A DNA stretch of 57,071 nucleotides from Streptomyces sp. 8K308 (GCF_004348315.1 NZ_SMKC01000009.1:1-57071); one strand, 5' to 3'; positions 1 to 11,083 are shown, counted from the stretch's first letter. The notes: generated by a model not told the origin, from the sequence alone. Made by a program: numbers and translations.

Positions 1-18
1 AGACATTGGAGCGTCAAC

Positions 19-867
19 GTGCGATCCCCACATCGCCAACCCGGTACCCGGGGCGTCCGGTCGCTGCTGTCGATCGGCCTCGCCGCGGTGCTCGCCGCCG
101 CGGGTCTGACGACGCTGGCCGGCGGCGCCGGCGCCGAGGAGCCGACGACCAGCACCCCGGCCGCGGAACGTCCGCTGGCCGCCGACTTCCCCACCCCCAC
201 CGACGAGGTGGTCGTCAACGAGACCATCCTGGTCGACGAGCCGTTCGACGGCGAGAACGTCCGCTACGTCCCCGGACCCGAGTTGGGCGCCGGCGACCAG
301 AACGAGGACCAGCTGCCGGTCTTCCGCGTCGAGGACGGCGGCTCGCTGTCCAACGTCATCATCGGCTCACCCGGCGTGGACGGCGTGCACTGCTACGACA
401 GTTGCACGCTGACCAACGTCTGGTGGGAGAACATCGGCGAGGACGCCGCCACCTTCCGGGGTGGCGACGGCTCGCAGTTCACGGTCTCCGGCGGCGCGGC
501 CGTGGCCGGCGACGACAAGGTGTTCCAGCACAACGGCGGCGGGACGCTGACGGTGCGGAACTTCGTGGCCGAGGACTTCGCCACCCTCGTCCGCTCGTGC
601 GGCAACTGCTCGACGCAGTACCAGCGTGACATCGTGCTGGACGGCGTCGAGGTGACGGTGCCCGCCGACCGCCTCGTCGGCATCAACGAGAACTACGGGG
701 ACACCGCCACCCTGCGGAACGTCACGATCGTCGGGGACTCGGGTCGCGACGTCGTGCCCTGCCAGAAGTACGTCGGCAACGACGACGGCGACGAGCCCGA
801 CGAGGCGGGCTCCGACGCGGACGGCACCCACTGCCGCTACTCGGCCTCGGACATCACCTACCGGTGA
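19..867 (+). CDS. Secreted pectate lyase, PL3 family
   Basis: Predicted extracellular pectate lyase (282 aa) that cleaves de-esterified pectin by beta-elimination. The GTG start at 19 has a GGAG ribosome site about 7 bases upstream. Residues 1-39 form a signal peptide: Arg-rich start, Ala/Leu core, and an AGA-type cleavage site before EEPTT. The rest is a short right-handed beta-helix enzyme of the PL3 type, recognised by the block around residues 122-145 (GVHCYDSCT, then WWENIGEDAAT) and by DDKVFQHNGGG, which carries a conserved lysine. Several cysteines (HCYDSC, SCGNC, PCQKY, HCRY) fit the disulfides of this family. Length is normal and no extra binding module is visible. It converges on the ABC ATPase gene, and the two 3' ends overlap by 10 bases. 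Family assignment is strong; substrate is inferred. Confidence 0.9.
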   Translation: MRSPHRQPGTRGVRSLLSIGLAAVLAAAGLTTLAGGAGAEEPTTSTPAAERPLAADFPTPTDEVVVNETILVDEPFDGENVRYVPGPELGAGDQNEDQLPVFRVEDGGSLSNVIIGSPGVDGVHCYDSCTLTNVWWENIGEDAATFRGGDGSQFTVSGGAAVAGDDKVFQHNGGGTLTVRNFVAEDFATLVRSCGNCSTQYQRDIVLDGVEVTVPADRLVGINENYGDTATLRNVTIVGDSGRDVVPCQKYVGNDDGDEPDEAGSDADGTHCRYSASDITYR

Positions 868-2165
868 CGTCCCCCCTCGGGGATCACCAGGGGAGTCCCG
901 GCGACGGGACAGGCGATCACGGCGGCTCGCAGGCCGAACACGGCCTCCACGAGCTCAGGCGTGACGATCTCCCCCGGCGACCCGGCGGCGACCACGCGTC
1001 CGTCGCGCATGGCGATCAGGTGGTCGGCGTAGCGGCAGGCGAGGTTGAGCTCGTGCAGCACCATGACGACGGTCCTGCCGTCGTTCCGGTTCAGGCCGGC
1101 AACGAGTTCCAGGACGTCGACCTGGTGCGCGAGGTCGAGGTAGGTGGTCGGCTCGTCGAGCAGCAGCACGCCGGTGTCCTGGGCCAGCGCCATCGCGATC
1201 CACACGCGTTGGCGCTGGCCGCCGGACAGCTCGTCGATGGACCGCTCGGCGAGCTCGGCGGTGCCGGTCGCGGCGAGCGCCGCGTCCACGACGGCCTCGT
1301 CCTCCCGCGACCACTGCCGCCACCACCGCTGGTGCGGGGTACGGCCGCGCGCCACCAGGTCCCGCACGGTGATCCCGTCGGGCGCCGCCGGGCTCTGGGG
1401 CAACAGCGCGAGCCGCTGGGCGAGTGCACGTGCGGGGAGCCGCGCGATGTCCGCGCCGTCCAGGTGGACGGCGCCCGTTGACGGCCTGAGCAGCCGCGCG
1501 AGCGCGCGCAGCGCGGTGGACTTGCCACACGCGTTGGGCCCGACCAGCGCGGTGACGAGCCCTCCGGGAATCTCCAGGTCGAGCCCCTCAGCGACGATCC
1601 GCTCCCCGTACCCGAGCCGCAGCCCCTCGCCCCGAAGCGGAGCGCCTACCGGCGCGGGCCCGGCGGGGGCCGCGCCGTTGGCGCCGTTGGCGCCGGGCGA
1701 GCCGACCGGTGCCGACGCGCGCGCCGCGCGAACCGAGCCGGCCTCACCGGCCGGTGGCCGGACCACCGGCCCGGCCGAGCCGGGCCCACCGCCGGGCGAA
1801 CCAACGGCACCCGGCGGCAGGCCGGCCGAAGGGCGGGCCAAACCGGACACAACCTGGCCCCCGCCGGCAGGCGCCGGCGCCGAACCGGGCCCACCGCCAG
1901 GCGAGTCGGCCGGGCCCCGCCGGCGGCTGGGCGGCAGGCCGCCAGGCCGGACAGGTGCCGAGCCCGGCCCGGGCTCGGCGCGATCGGCCGGGAGGGCGCC
2001 GGTCAGCGCGGGTGACACGGCGGGCTCGGCCGTCGGGCCGGCCGCGCCGGCCTCAGGCTCGCCGCCAGGCGAACCGGTGGCGCCGGACGTGGCCCCGTCC
2101 CCGCCGGCAGGCGCCGGCGGCGGGCCGTGGTGGTTGGACTCCGCTTCACCCAACGGTAGTGACAC
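858..2165 (-). CDS. Iron-siderophore ABC transporter ATPase with long Pro/Gly/Ala-rich N-terminus
   Basis: FepC/FecE-type ATPase energising ferric-siderophore import. The catalytic part occupies about residues 178-435: Walker A GPNACGKST (Cys where Gly is usual), Q-loop LLPQSP, signature LSGGQRQR, Walker B VLLLDEPTTYLD and switch histidine VLHELN. Unusually, about 175 residues of Pro/Gly/Ala-rich low-complexity sequence precede it, containing repeats of the SPGGGPGSA type. The GTG start at 2165 is well supported: GGGGAGG sits just upstream and the preceding permease stops one base before the start codon. A later GTG at 1766 exists but has no good ribosome site. It is the third gene of a three-gene minus-strand operon with two FecCD permeases. 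The function of the extension is unknown; it could be a flexible tether. Confidence 0.9.
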   Translation of the reverse strand: MSLPLGEAESNHHGPPPAPAGGDGATSGATGSPGGEPEAGAAGPTAEPAVSPALTGALPADRAEPGPGSAPVRPGGLPPSRRRGPADSPGGGPGSAPAPAGGGQVVSGLARPSAGLPPGAVGSPGGGPGSAGPVVRPPAGEAGSVRAARASAPVGSPGANGANGAAPAGPAPVGAPLRGEGLRLGYGERIVAEGLDLEIPGGLVTALVGPNACGKSTALRALARLLRPSTGAVHLDGADIARLPARALAQRLALLPQSPAAPDGITVRDLVARGRTPHQRWWRQWSREDEAVVDAALAATGTAELAERSIDELSGGQRQRVWIAMALAQDTGVLLLDEPTTYLDLAHQVDVLELVAGLNRNDGRTVVMVLHELNLACRYADHLIAMRDGRVVAAGSPGEIVTPELVEAVFGLRAAVIACPVAGTPLVIPEGGRHR

Positions 2166-2166
2166 G

Positions 2167-3231
2167 TCAGCCTCCCCTTCCGGCCCGGTTGGCGCGGGCC
2201 AGGAGCAGTAGCAGGTAGGGGGCGCCGACGGCGCCGGTGATGATGCCGACCGGGAGTTCGATCGGGTCGAGGACGAGCCGCGCGGCCAGGTCGGCGAGGA
2301 CGAGGAGCGCCGCGCCGGTGAGGCCGCTGGTGATCAGCGGGATGCCGGCCGTGCCGGCGAGGCGGCGGGCGATGTGCGGCGCGCCGAGCGCGACGAAGGC
2401 CACCGGTCCGGCCGCCGAGGTGGCGAGCGCCGCGAGGCACGTGGCCAGCACCAGCAGCGCGATCCGCGCGCGGGCCAGCGGCATACCGAGGCCGCGCGCC
2501 GTGTCGTCGTCGAACTGCAGCAGTTGGTAGGGCCGGATCAGCGCCAGCGTGAGCGGGACGAGCAGCAGCAGCGCGAGCCCGGCCCAGCGGACGTGCTCGT
2601 AGCCGCGGCCGTTGAGGCTGCCGGTGAGCCAGACCATGGCGCGGGCGGCCTGGTCGATGTCGGCGCGGGCCAGCATCCAGCGGGTGAGCGCCGCCAGCGC
2701 GCCGTTGACCGCGATGCCGACCAGCACGAAGCGGTAGCCGGAGACGGTGCCGCCCCGGTAGGCGAGCAGGTAGATGAGCGTGGCGGCGGCCAGCGCCCCG
2801 GCCAGCGCGCCGAACGGGACGGCGCCGAAGCTGGCGGCGCCGGCCGCCGTGACGCCGCCGAACATGATGGTGGCGACGGCGCCGGCCCCCGCGCCCGCCG
2901 AAACGCCGATCAGGTCGGGGCTGGCCAGCGGGTTGCGGGTGACGGCCTGGTAGACCGCGCCGGCGAGGCCGAACGCGGTCCCGGCGAGCACCGCGGTCAA
3001 CGCCCGCGGCAGCCGCAGGTCGTGGACGATCAGCCGCGCGTCGGCAGGACCGCCGCCGAACAGCGCGCCGAGCACGTCGCCGACCGGGATCGCGAAGGTG
3101 CCGAAGGAGACGGAGGCGACCAGGCCGGCGAAGCCGGTGGCGGCCAGGAGGCCGACGGTGAGCGCCACCCTCGGCCGCAGGCGGGCGCCGGCGGGGCCAA
3201 CGCTCAGGCGCAGTTCCCTCGTCGGGCTCAT
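2167..3231 (-). CDS. FecCD-family siderophore ABC permease (second)
   Basis: Inner-membrane permease subunit of the ferric-siderophore importer, 354 aa, with the many hydrophobic segments typical of FecCD/BtuC proteins (about ten helices). Family blocks visible: ITRNPL-like VTRNPLASPDLIGVSAGA near residues 95-112, GLVVPH-like LGAPHIARRL, and the C-terminal IPVG-type ELPVGIITGAVGAPYLLLLL. It starts at ATG 3231, overlapping the stop of the upstream permease by four bases (ATGA), so the two are translationally coupled and probably pair as a heterodimer. A much longer open frame runs upstream of this ATG, but that part is a shadow of the first permease. Substrate is not deducible beyond a ferric siderophore. 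Confidence 0.93.
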   Translation of the reverse strand: MSPTRELRLSVGPAGARLRPRVALTVGLLAATGFAGLVASVSFGTFAIPVGDVLGALFGGGPADARLIVHDLRLPRALTAVLAGTAFGLAGAVYQAVTRNPLASPDLIGVSAGAGAGAVATIMFGGVTAAGAASFGAVPFGALAGALAAATLIYLLAYRGGTVSGYRFVLVGIAVNGALAALTRWMLARADIDQAARAMVWLTGSLNGRGYEHVRWAGLALLLLVPLTLALIRPYQLLQFDDDTARGLGMPLARARIALLVLATCLAALATSAAGPVAFVALGAPHIARRLAGTAGIPLITSGLTGAALLVLADLAARLVLDPIELPVGIITGAVGAPYLLLLLARANRAGRGG

Positions 3232-4292
3232 CGGGTGTGCTCCCGCAGCTTGCCGCGCTTGACCAGCAGCGCCAGGAAGGGCGCGCCGACGAGCGCGGTG
3301 ACCACGCCGGCCTCCAGTTCGGCGGGTCGGGCGACGACGCGCCCGATGACGTCGGCGCCGATCAGCAGCACGCCGCCGCCGAGCGCTGAGCACGGCACGA
3401 GCCAGCGGGCGTCGGGCCCGGTGAAGGCGCGCACGACGTGCGGCACGACGAGGCCGACGAAGGTGACGGGTCCACAGGCGGCCACGGCGGCGCCGGTGAG
3501 CAGGATCACGACGACGGCTCCCAGCGCCCGCGTGGTCCTGACGCGGGTGCCGAGCGTGGTGGCCAGGTCGTCGCCGAGGGCCAGGGCGTTGAGCCGGCCG
3601 CTGAGCGCGACGGCCAGCACCAGGCCGACGACGACGAACACGGCGAGCTGTGGGGCGAGTTCGGGGTCGCGGCCGGCCAACGAGCCGACGGCCCAGGCGC
3701 GGTACTGGTCGAGGGTGCGGACGTCGAGCAGCACCAGGGCGTTGGTGAAGGCGTCGAGCAGCACGGTGACCGCCGCGCCGGCCAGCGCGAGCTTGGCGGG
3801 GGTGGCGCCGCCGTAGCCGGTGCCGCCGACCGTGTAGGCGACGAGGCCGGCCAGGGCGCCGCCCAGGAAGGCGAACCAGATGTACTGGTAGGAGTGGGTG
3901 AGGCCGAGCAGGCCGATGCCGGCGGCGACGGCGAACGAGGCGCCGGCGCTCACCCCGATGAGCCCGGGGTCGCCGAGCGGGTTGCGGGTGATGTCCTGGG
4001 CGACGGCGCCCGCCGCGCCCAGCGCGAGCCCGGCGAGCAGCCCGAGCAGGGTACGCGGCACGCGGAGTTCGCGGACCACCACCGCGTCGCCCTCCTCGCT
4101 GCCGGTGATGGCGGCCAACACGTCGGAGAGCGGTACCGACTTGGTGCCGATGGCCAACGAGGCGCAGCAGACGACGAGAAGCGCGACGCACAGGACCGGG
4201 AGCGCCAGCGCGCGCCGGGCGCGCGGCGGCCCCGGCGGGGCGGGAGGTGGCGGCTTCGCGGCCACGGGGACGGGGACGGGCTTCAGGTGCAC
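3228..4292 (-). CDS. FecCD-family siderophore ABC permease (first)
   Basis: First gene of the minus-strand uptake operon and partner of the following FecCD permease. Multi-helix membrane protein with the family block ITRNPLGDPGLIGVSAGA, the FVGLVVPHVVR motif and the C-terminal ELEAGVVTALVGAPFLALL. The frame stays open up to 4358, but the sequence at 4301-4316 is an iron-box-like operator, so the true start must lie inside it. GTG at 4292 (VHLKPVPV, then a Pro/Arg-rich cytoplasmic tail) gives 354 aa, the usual size. No convincing ribosome site precedes it, so start certainty is moderate. The divergent neighbour encodes the substrate-binding lipoprotein, completing a FecBCDE-type system. Expression is expected to be iron-repressed. 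Confidence 0.9.
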   Translation of the reverse strand: MHLKPVPVPVAAKPPPPAPPGPPRARRALALPVLCVALLVVCCASLAIGTKSVPLSDVLAAITGSEEGDAVVVRELRVPRTLLGLLAGLALGAAGAVAQDITRNPLGDPGLIGVSAGASFAVAAGIGLLGLTHSYQYIWFAFLGGALAGLVAYTVGGTGYGGATPAKLALAGAAVTVLLDAFTNALVLLDVRTLDQYRAWAVGSLAGRDPELAPQLAVFVVVGLVLAVALSGRLNALALGDDLATTLGTRVRTTRALGAVVVILLTGAAVAACGPVTFVGLVVPHVVRAFTGPDARWLVPCSALGGGVLLIGADVIGRVVARPAELEAGVVTALVGAPFLALLVKRGKLREHTR

Positions 4293-4300
4293 CAGGACAC

Positions 4301-4316
4301 GGTAAGGCAGACCTAA
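4301..4316 (-). promoter_or_regulatory. Iron-box-like operator (DmdR/IdeR type), permease side
   Basis: On the minus strand the sequence reads TTAGGTCTGCCTTACC, an imperfect version of the actinobacterial iron box TTAGGTTAGGCTNACCTAA. It lies 9 bases upstream of the proposed start of the first permease. Together with the stronger dyad at 4387-4402 it suggests iron-dependent repression of both divergent units by a DtxR-family regulator encoded elsewhere. Confidence 0.7.
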
Positions 4317-4386
4317 GTCACCCCGTCCTCCACCCCATATGGTGTGGGACCGGACCAACGGGTATTCTCACACGGATCCTATGAAG

Positions 4387-4402
4387 GTTAGGCTTGCCTA
4401 AC
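4387..4402 (+). promoter_or_regulatory. Iron-box operator, lipoprotein side
   Basis: GTTAGGCTTGCCTAAC is a perfect dyad (GTTAGGC, two-base centre, GCCTAAC) and a close match to the DmdR/IdeR box. It sits 19 bases upstream of the GTG start at 4421 of the receptor gene. Between the two boxes, positions 4330-4347 form another near-palindrome centred on CCATATGG, of unknown role. Confidence 0.82.
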
Positions 4403-4420
4403 TACACGATGGAGAGTTTC

Positions 4421-5428
4421 GTGATCAGCACCCTCAACCGGAGCGGCCGCCGGCGCGGCCGGCTCGCGACCCTGCTGCTGTCGCTGGCCATGGCCGGCGC
4501 CCTGACCGCCTGCGGCGGGTCCGAGGACGACGGCGCGGCGGACGACCCGGCGGCCTCGGCGGGCGCCTCGGACGCCGCCTACCCCCGCACCATCACTCAT
4601 GACAAGGGGGAGACGGTCCTCGAGGCCAGGCCGGAGCGGATCGTCGCGCTGGACAACAGCCTGGTCGAGGCCGTGGTCACGCTCGACGGCAACCTGGTCG
4701 GCGGCATCTCCTCCTACCGCGACCTCGGCGGCTTCCCCGAGTACCTGGGCGACGCCGTGGCCGAGACCGAGGAGGTCGGCCCGCTGGAGAGCCCGAACCT
4801 GGAGCTGATCGCCAGTCTCCAGCCCGACCTGATCATCTCCGCGACCGTCCGCCACGACGACCTCTACGACCAGCTCTCCGCGATCGCGCCCACCGTCTTC
4901 GTCGCGACCACGGGCCCAAGCTGGAAGGAGAACATCGAACTGGTCGCCGAGGCGCTGAACGAGGAGGACAGCGCGGCCGAGCAGATCGCCGCGTACGAGA
5001 GCCGCGCGGCCGCGATCGGCGCGGCCGTCAACGAGGAGCTCGGCGACCCGACCGTCTCCATCGTCCGCTTCCTCGACGGCCCCACCCGCATCTACCTGCC
5101 GAAGACCTTCAGCGGGATCATCCTCTCCGACATGGGTCTCGCGCGGCCCGAGAACCAGCGCGACCCCGAGGAGTTCAACATCGAGATCAGCGAGGAGCAG
5201 ATCGAACAGGCCAACGCCGACGTCCTCTTCTACACCTCCTACTCGGGCGGCGAGGAGCGGCGGGAGAGATTCCTCGCCAATCCCCTCTGGGAGCGCCTTA
5301 CCGCCGTCCAGAACGGGCACGCGTACGAGGTCCGGGACGAGATCTGGATGACGTCCGTGTCCCTCCAGGGCGCCAACCAGGTGCTCGACGACATGGCGGA
5401 GATCTTCGGCGTGGACGACGCGCGGTAG
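4421..5428 (+). CDS. Iron-siderophore substrate-binding lipoprotein
   Basis: FecB/FepB-type periplasmic-binding-fold receptor (335 aa) that captures ferric siderophore outside the membrane and hands it to the FecCD permeases encoded divergently. Start chosen at GTG 4421, with GGAGAG five bases upstream; a TTG at 4394 and ATG at 4409 are further upstream but the first lies inside the iron box. The N-terminus has RRRGR, a hydrophobic stretch and a lipobox ALTAC, followed by an acidic linker, so it is probably lipid-anchored at Cys. The PERIVALDN and LIASLQPDLIIS blocks are typical of the family. It is followed immediately by a strong terminator, so it is monocistronic. Confidence 0.93.
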   Translation: MISTLNRSGRRRGRLATLLLSLAMAGALTACGGSEDDGAADDPAASAGASDAAYPRTITHDKGETVLEARPERIVALDNSLVEAVVTLDGNLVGGISSYRDLGGFPEYLGDAVAETEEVGPLESPNLELIASLQPDLIISATVRHDDLYDQLSAIAPTVFVATTGPSWKENIELVAEALNEEDSAAEQIAAYESRAAAIGAAVNEELGDPTVSIVRFLDGPTRIYLPKTFSGIILSDMGLARPENQRDPEEFNIEISEEQIEQANADVLFYTSYSGGEERRERFLANPLWERLTAVQNGHAYEVRDEIWMTSVSLQGANQVLDDMAEIFGVDDAR

Positions 5429-5450
5429 CAGGCGCGCGCCACGCGGCGCG

Positions 5451-5485
5451 GGGGCCCGGACCGACCTCGGTCCGGGCCCCTTCGC
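5451..5485 (+). terminator. Rho-independent-type terminator after receptor gene
   Basis: Perfect 14-bp stem: GGGGCCCGGACCGA (5451-5464) pairs with 5467-5480 around a minimal CC centre, followed by TTCGCGTT. It lies 22 bases after the receptor stop and isolates it from the glgE operon. Confidence 0.85.
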
Positions 5486-5617
5486 GTTGCCACGCCGGCC
5501 GGACACGCCGGCTGGACACGCCACCGCACGAACACGCCCACTCGCCACCACTCAGGGATGAAACAGATACAAAGGACAAAGACCCTCAATCCCCAAGCCG
5601 GCTCAGGTGATACTCAG

Positions 5618-7649
5618 ATGATCGGTCGCATCCCCGTCCTCGACGTCCAGCCCCGCATCGACTGCGGCAGACGCCCCGTCAAGGCCGTGCCGGGCGAGAC
5701 GTTCCAGGTGACCGCCACCGTCTTCCGGGAGGGCGCCGACGCGGTCGGCGCCAACGTGGTGCTCCGCGACCCCAACGGCCGCGGCGGACCCTGGACTCCG
5801 ATGCGTGAACTCGCCCCCGGCACCGACCGCTGGGGCGCCGACGTCACCCCGAACAGCGAGGGCCGCTGGACCTACGCCGTGGAGGCGTGGGGCGACCCGG
5901 TCACCACCTGGCGCGAGCGCGCCCTGATCAAGATCCCGGCCGGCACCGACACCGAGCTGACCTTCGCCGAGGGCGCGACGCTGCTGCGCCAGGCCGCCGC
6001 CCAGATCCCGCGGGCCGCGGGACGGGACGCCGTGCTGGTCGCCGCCGCCGCGCTGGGCGACGCCGACCGCCAGGACGCCGACCGGCTCGCCGCCGCGTGC
6101 GCGCCCGAGGTGGTCGAGGCGCTGACCCGGCACCCGCTGCGCGAACTCCTCACCACCTCACGCCCGCTGCCCCTGGTCGTGGAGCGCGAGCGCGCGCTGT
6201 TCGGCTCCTGGTACGAGATGTTCCCGCGCTCCGAGGGCGCCGTGCCGCGCCGGAGCGCGCCCCCCGTCTCCGGCACGCTGCGCACCGCGGCCGAGCGGCT
6301 GCCCGCGATCGCGCGGATGGGCTTCGACGTCGTCTACCTGCCGCCGGTGCACCCCATCGGCACCTCCTTCCGCAAGGGCCCCGGTGGCTCCCTCACGGCC
6401 GGGCCCGACGACGTCGGCTCGCCGTGGGCCATCGGCTCGCCGGCCGGCGGCCACGACTCCATCCACCCGGACCTCGGCACCATCGAGGACTTCGACCACT
6501 TCGTCGCCTCGGCCGCCGGGCTCGGCCTCGAGGTGGCGCTCGACTTCGCCCTCCAGTGCAGCCCCGACCACCCCTGGGTCAAGGAGCGCCCCGAGTGGTT
6601 CCGCAGACGCGTCGACGGCACCATCGCGCACGCCGAGAACCCGCCGAAGAAGTACCAGGACATCGTGCCGATCTCGTTCGACCAGGACTTCCGCGGCCTG
6701 GTCAACGAGACGCTGCGGCTGCTGCGCTTCTGGATGGCGCGCGGGGTGCGGATCTTCCGGGTGGACAACCCGCACACCAAGCCCGTGGTCTTCTGGGAGA
6801 AGGTGATCGCCGAGATCAACCGCACCGACCCGGACGTCATCTTCCTCGCCGAGGCGTTCACCAGGCCCGCGATGGTGCACACCCTGGCCCAGATCGGCTT
6901 CCAGCAGTCGTACACCTACTTCACCTGGCGCAACACCAAGCAGGAGCTCACCGAGTACCTCACCGAGCTCACCGGCCCCGCGAGCGCCTACATGCGCCCC
7001 AACTTCTTCGTCAACACACCGGACATCCTGCACGCCTACCTGCAGCGCGGCGGGCGCGCGGCCTTCGAGACGCGCGCCGTCCTCGCGGCGACGCTCTCCC
7101 CGAGTTGGGGCATGTATGCCGGCTACGAGCTGTGCGAGGCTACCCCGGCCGAGCCGGGCAGCGAGGAGTACGCGGACTCCGAGAAGTACCAACTCCGCCC
7201 CCGGGAGTGGGACAAAGCGGACGCCGAGGGTCGCTCCCTCACCCCCCTCATCACCACGCTCAACACCCTGCGCCGCCGCCACCCGGCGTTGCGCCGCCTG
7301 CGCGACCTGCACTTTCACCGGACCAACAACGAGCACATCCTGGCCTACTCCAAGCGCACCCGGACACCGCACGCCGACTGCGTGCTGATCGTGGTCAACC
7401 TCGATCCGCACCACACCCACGAAGCGACGATCTCGTTGGACTTGGCGCAACTCGAAGGGTGCGGTCTCACGCCCGCGCAGGTGGGTGGCGCCGAACCCTT
7501 TCCGGTGTGCGACGAGCTCACCGGTGCGACCTACTACTGGGGCAGGGACAACTATGTGCGGCTTGAGCCGGGCCGTGCGGATGCGTACGCCTCGTCCGCC
7601 CACATCCTGGCCCTGCGACCGTCCTCACAGACCGGAGGGTCACCCAACC

Positions 7650-7663
<14 letters not shown>
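5618..7663 (+). CDS. glgE: GlgE alpha-1,4-glucan:maltose-1-phosphate maltosyltransferase
   Basis: Elongates alpha-1,4-glucan using maltose 1-phosphate as donor (EC 2.4.99.16), a GH13 enzyme in the cytoplasm. Protein is 681 aa from ATG 5618, which has AGGTGA seven bases upstream; the in-frame ATG at 5558 would add residues not expected at the family N-terminus (which begins near IGRIPVLDV). An N-terminal beta-sandwich domain (about 1-110) precedes the TIM barrel. Catalytic residues are visible: nucleophile Asp in [10 protein letters not shown], acid/base Glu in LAEAFTRP, third acid in VNTPDIL. First gene of glgE-treS-mak-glgB, the operon that builds glucan from trehalose; the stop overlaps treS by 14 bases. 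The 130 bases after the preceding terminator must hold its promoter; no clear -35/-10 pair was recognised. Confidence 0.97.
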
Positions 7664-9377
<1,714 letters not shown>

Positions 9378-9392
9378 CCCGACCAACGACCA

Positions 9393-9420
9393 CGGGCCGC
9401 AGCCGCAGGGCCGCGGCCCG
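9393..9420 (+). other. Hairpin in the treS-mak intergenic gap
   Basis: CGGGCCGC (9393-9400) and GCGGCCCG (9413-9420) can pair around a 12-base loop, 15 bases after the treS stop. In this 182-base gap it could attenuate or process the operon transcript. No T-rich tail, so full termination is doubtful. Confidence 0.4.
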
Positions 9421-9559
9421 GGGCCTCCGTGGGCCGCCATCCGGGCGGTTCCGAGCTCACCCGCACGGCCGTTCCTTCACGACACGTCCCGAACCGCCGG
9501 ACAACCCGGCCCATCTTCCGGGACACTTCGGGACATATTTCTCCCGGGGAAAGGACGCC

Positions 9560-11011
9560 ATGACGGACAGCTCCTCGCCCCGGACGGTGCACGCCCGCCT
9601 CCCACAGCTCTCCGCGCCGCACGGCAGCGCCCTGTTGCGCTCCCTGACCGGACCGCTCGCCCGCTGGCTGCCCAGGCAACGCTGGTTCGCCGGCAAGGGC
9701 CGGCCGCTCAGCTCCCTCACCCTGGTCTCCGCCACCGAGTTGCTGCCCTGCTCGGGCGTGGGCCAAGGACCCGGGCTGCTGCACCTGCTGGTCCGCGCCC
9801 GGCACGGCGGCGCCCGCGACACCACCCCCGACGACTGCTACCAACTGCTGCTCGGCGTCCGCCCGGTGCTGCCGCCCACGCTCTCCCCGGCTTTCGTCGG
9901 CCGGCCGAACGAGGGCCCGCTGCGCGGCCGGGTCGTCTACGAGGCGCTGCACGACACCCGGCTCGCCGCCCTGATGCTGGAGCGGCTGCGCGCGCCCGGC
10001 CGGCACGGCACCCTCAGCTTCGGCCGTGCCCCCGGCGCCACGATCCCCTCGGGGCTCACCGCCCGGATGCTCACCGGCGAACAGAGCAACTCCTCGGTGG
10101 TCTACGGCGAGGCGCACATCCTCAAGCTGTTCCGCCGGGTCAGCCCCGGGGTCAACCCCGACCTCGAACTGCCCCTCGCGCTGGCCGCCGCCGGCTGTGC
10201 CCGGGTGCCGGCGCCCGCCGCCTGGTTCGAGGCGTCCTTCCCCGGCGCCGCCCTCCTCGGCCAGCCGACCGAGCCGCTGACCCTCGGCGTGCTCGCCCCC
10301 TACCTCGCCGGTTCGGCCGACGGCTGGCAGCTCGCCCTCGCCTCGCTCACCCAGCGCACCGACTTCACCGGCGCCGCACGCGCCCTCGGCCGGGCCACCG
10401 CGGAGGTCCACACCGCCCTGGCCGCCGCGCTGCCCACCGCCACCCTCGGCCGCCCAGAGTTGGAGGAGGCCGCGGCTGGCATGGCCGAGCGGCTGGCCGA
10501 GGCAGCCGCCGCGGTGCCCGCACTCCGCCCCTACCAGGCCGGTCTTCGCCGCACCTACCAGGCGCTGGTCGACTTCGCGGCGCGCGGCGGCGAGTGCCGG
10601 GTGCAGCGGCTCCACGGTGACCTGCACCTGGGCCAGGTGCTGCGCACCGCCGGCGGCGGCTGGTCGCTGATCGACTTCGAGGGCGAGCCGGCCCGCCCGC
10701 TCACCGACCGTCGCCGCCCGGGGCCCCCGGTGCGCGACATCGCCGGCATGCTGCGGTCGTTCGACTACGCGGCCTGCCAGCAGGGCACCGGCGGCTCCTG
10801 GGCCGAGTCCTGGTCACGCGCCAACCGGGCCGCCTACTGCCGGGGTTACGCGGAGGCGTCGGGGCTCGACCCGATGGACCAGCTCGCGCTGCTGCGCGCC
10901 CACGAGACGGAGAAGGCCGTCTACGAGGTGCTGTACGAGGCCAGGCACCGCCCGCACTGGCTGCACGTCCCGATGACGGCCATCCGCCGGCTGGCCGCGA
11001 CCGCCGACTGA
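9560..11011 (+). CDS. mak: Maltokinase (Mak/Pep2)
   Basis: ATP-dependent phosphorylation of maltose to maltose 1-phosphate (EC 2.7.1.175), the donor used by GlgE. ATG 9560 with AAAGGA five bases upstream gives 483 aa; the very long open frame extending upstream is a shadow over treS. The N-terminal cap region contains PRQRWFAGKGR, a family hallmark. The kinase part shows GEQSNSSVVYG, then LHGDLHLGQVL (catalytic Asp) and LIDFEGEPARPL (metal-binding Asp), as in aminoglycoside-phosphotransferase-fold enzymes. It sits between treS and glgB, the standard order of this operon. Confidence 0.95.
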   Translation: MTDSSSPRTVHARLPQLSAPHGSALLRSLTGPLARWLPRQRWFAGKGRPLSSLTLVSATELLPCSGVGQGPGLLHLLVRARHGGARDTTPDDCYQLLLGVRPVLPPTLSPAFVGRPNEGPLRGRVVYEALHDTRLAALMLERLRAPGRHGTLSFGRAPGATIPSGLTARMLTGEQSNSSVVYGEAHILKLFRRVSPGVNPDLELPLALAAAGCARVPAPAAWFEASFPGAALLGQPTEPLTLGVLAPYLAGSADGWQLALASLTQRTDFTGAARALGRATAEVHTALAAALPTATLGRPELEEAAAGMAERLAEAAAAVPALRPYQAGLRRTYQALVDFAARGGECRVQRLHGDLHLGQVLRTAGGGWSLIDFEGEPARPLTDRRRPGPPVRDIAGMLRSFDYAACQQGTGGSWAESWSRANRAAYCRGYAEASGLDPMDQLALLRAHETEKAVYEVLYEARHRPHWLHVPMTAIRRLAATAD

Positions 11012-11083
11012 CGTCGGCGACCAACGCCACCCACCCGACACCACCCACCGCCACCGACCGAGCCGAGCAGGAGCCCATCCGTC

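Noticed and set aside
5558..5617. Upstream ATG extending GlgE by 20 residues
   Set aside because: The family N-terminus begins at IGRIPVLDV and ATG 5618 has AGGTGA in the right place.
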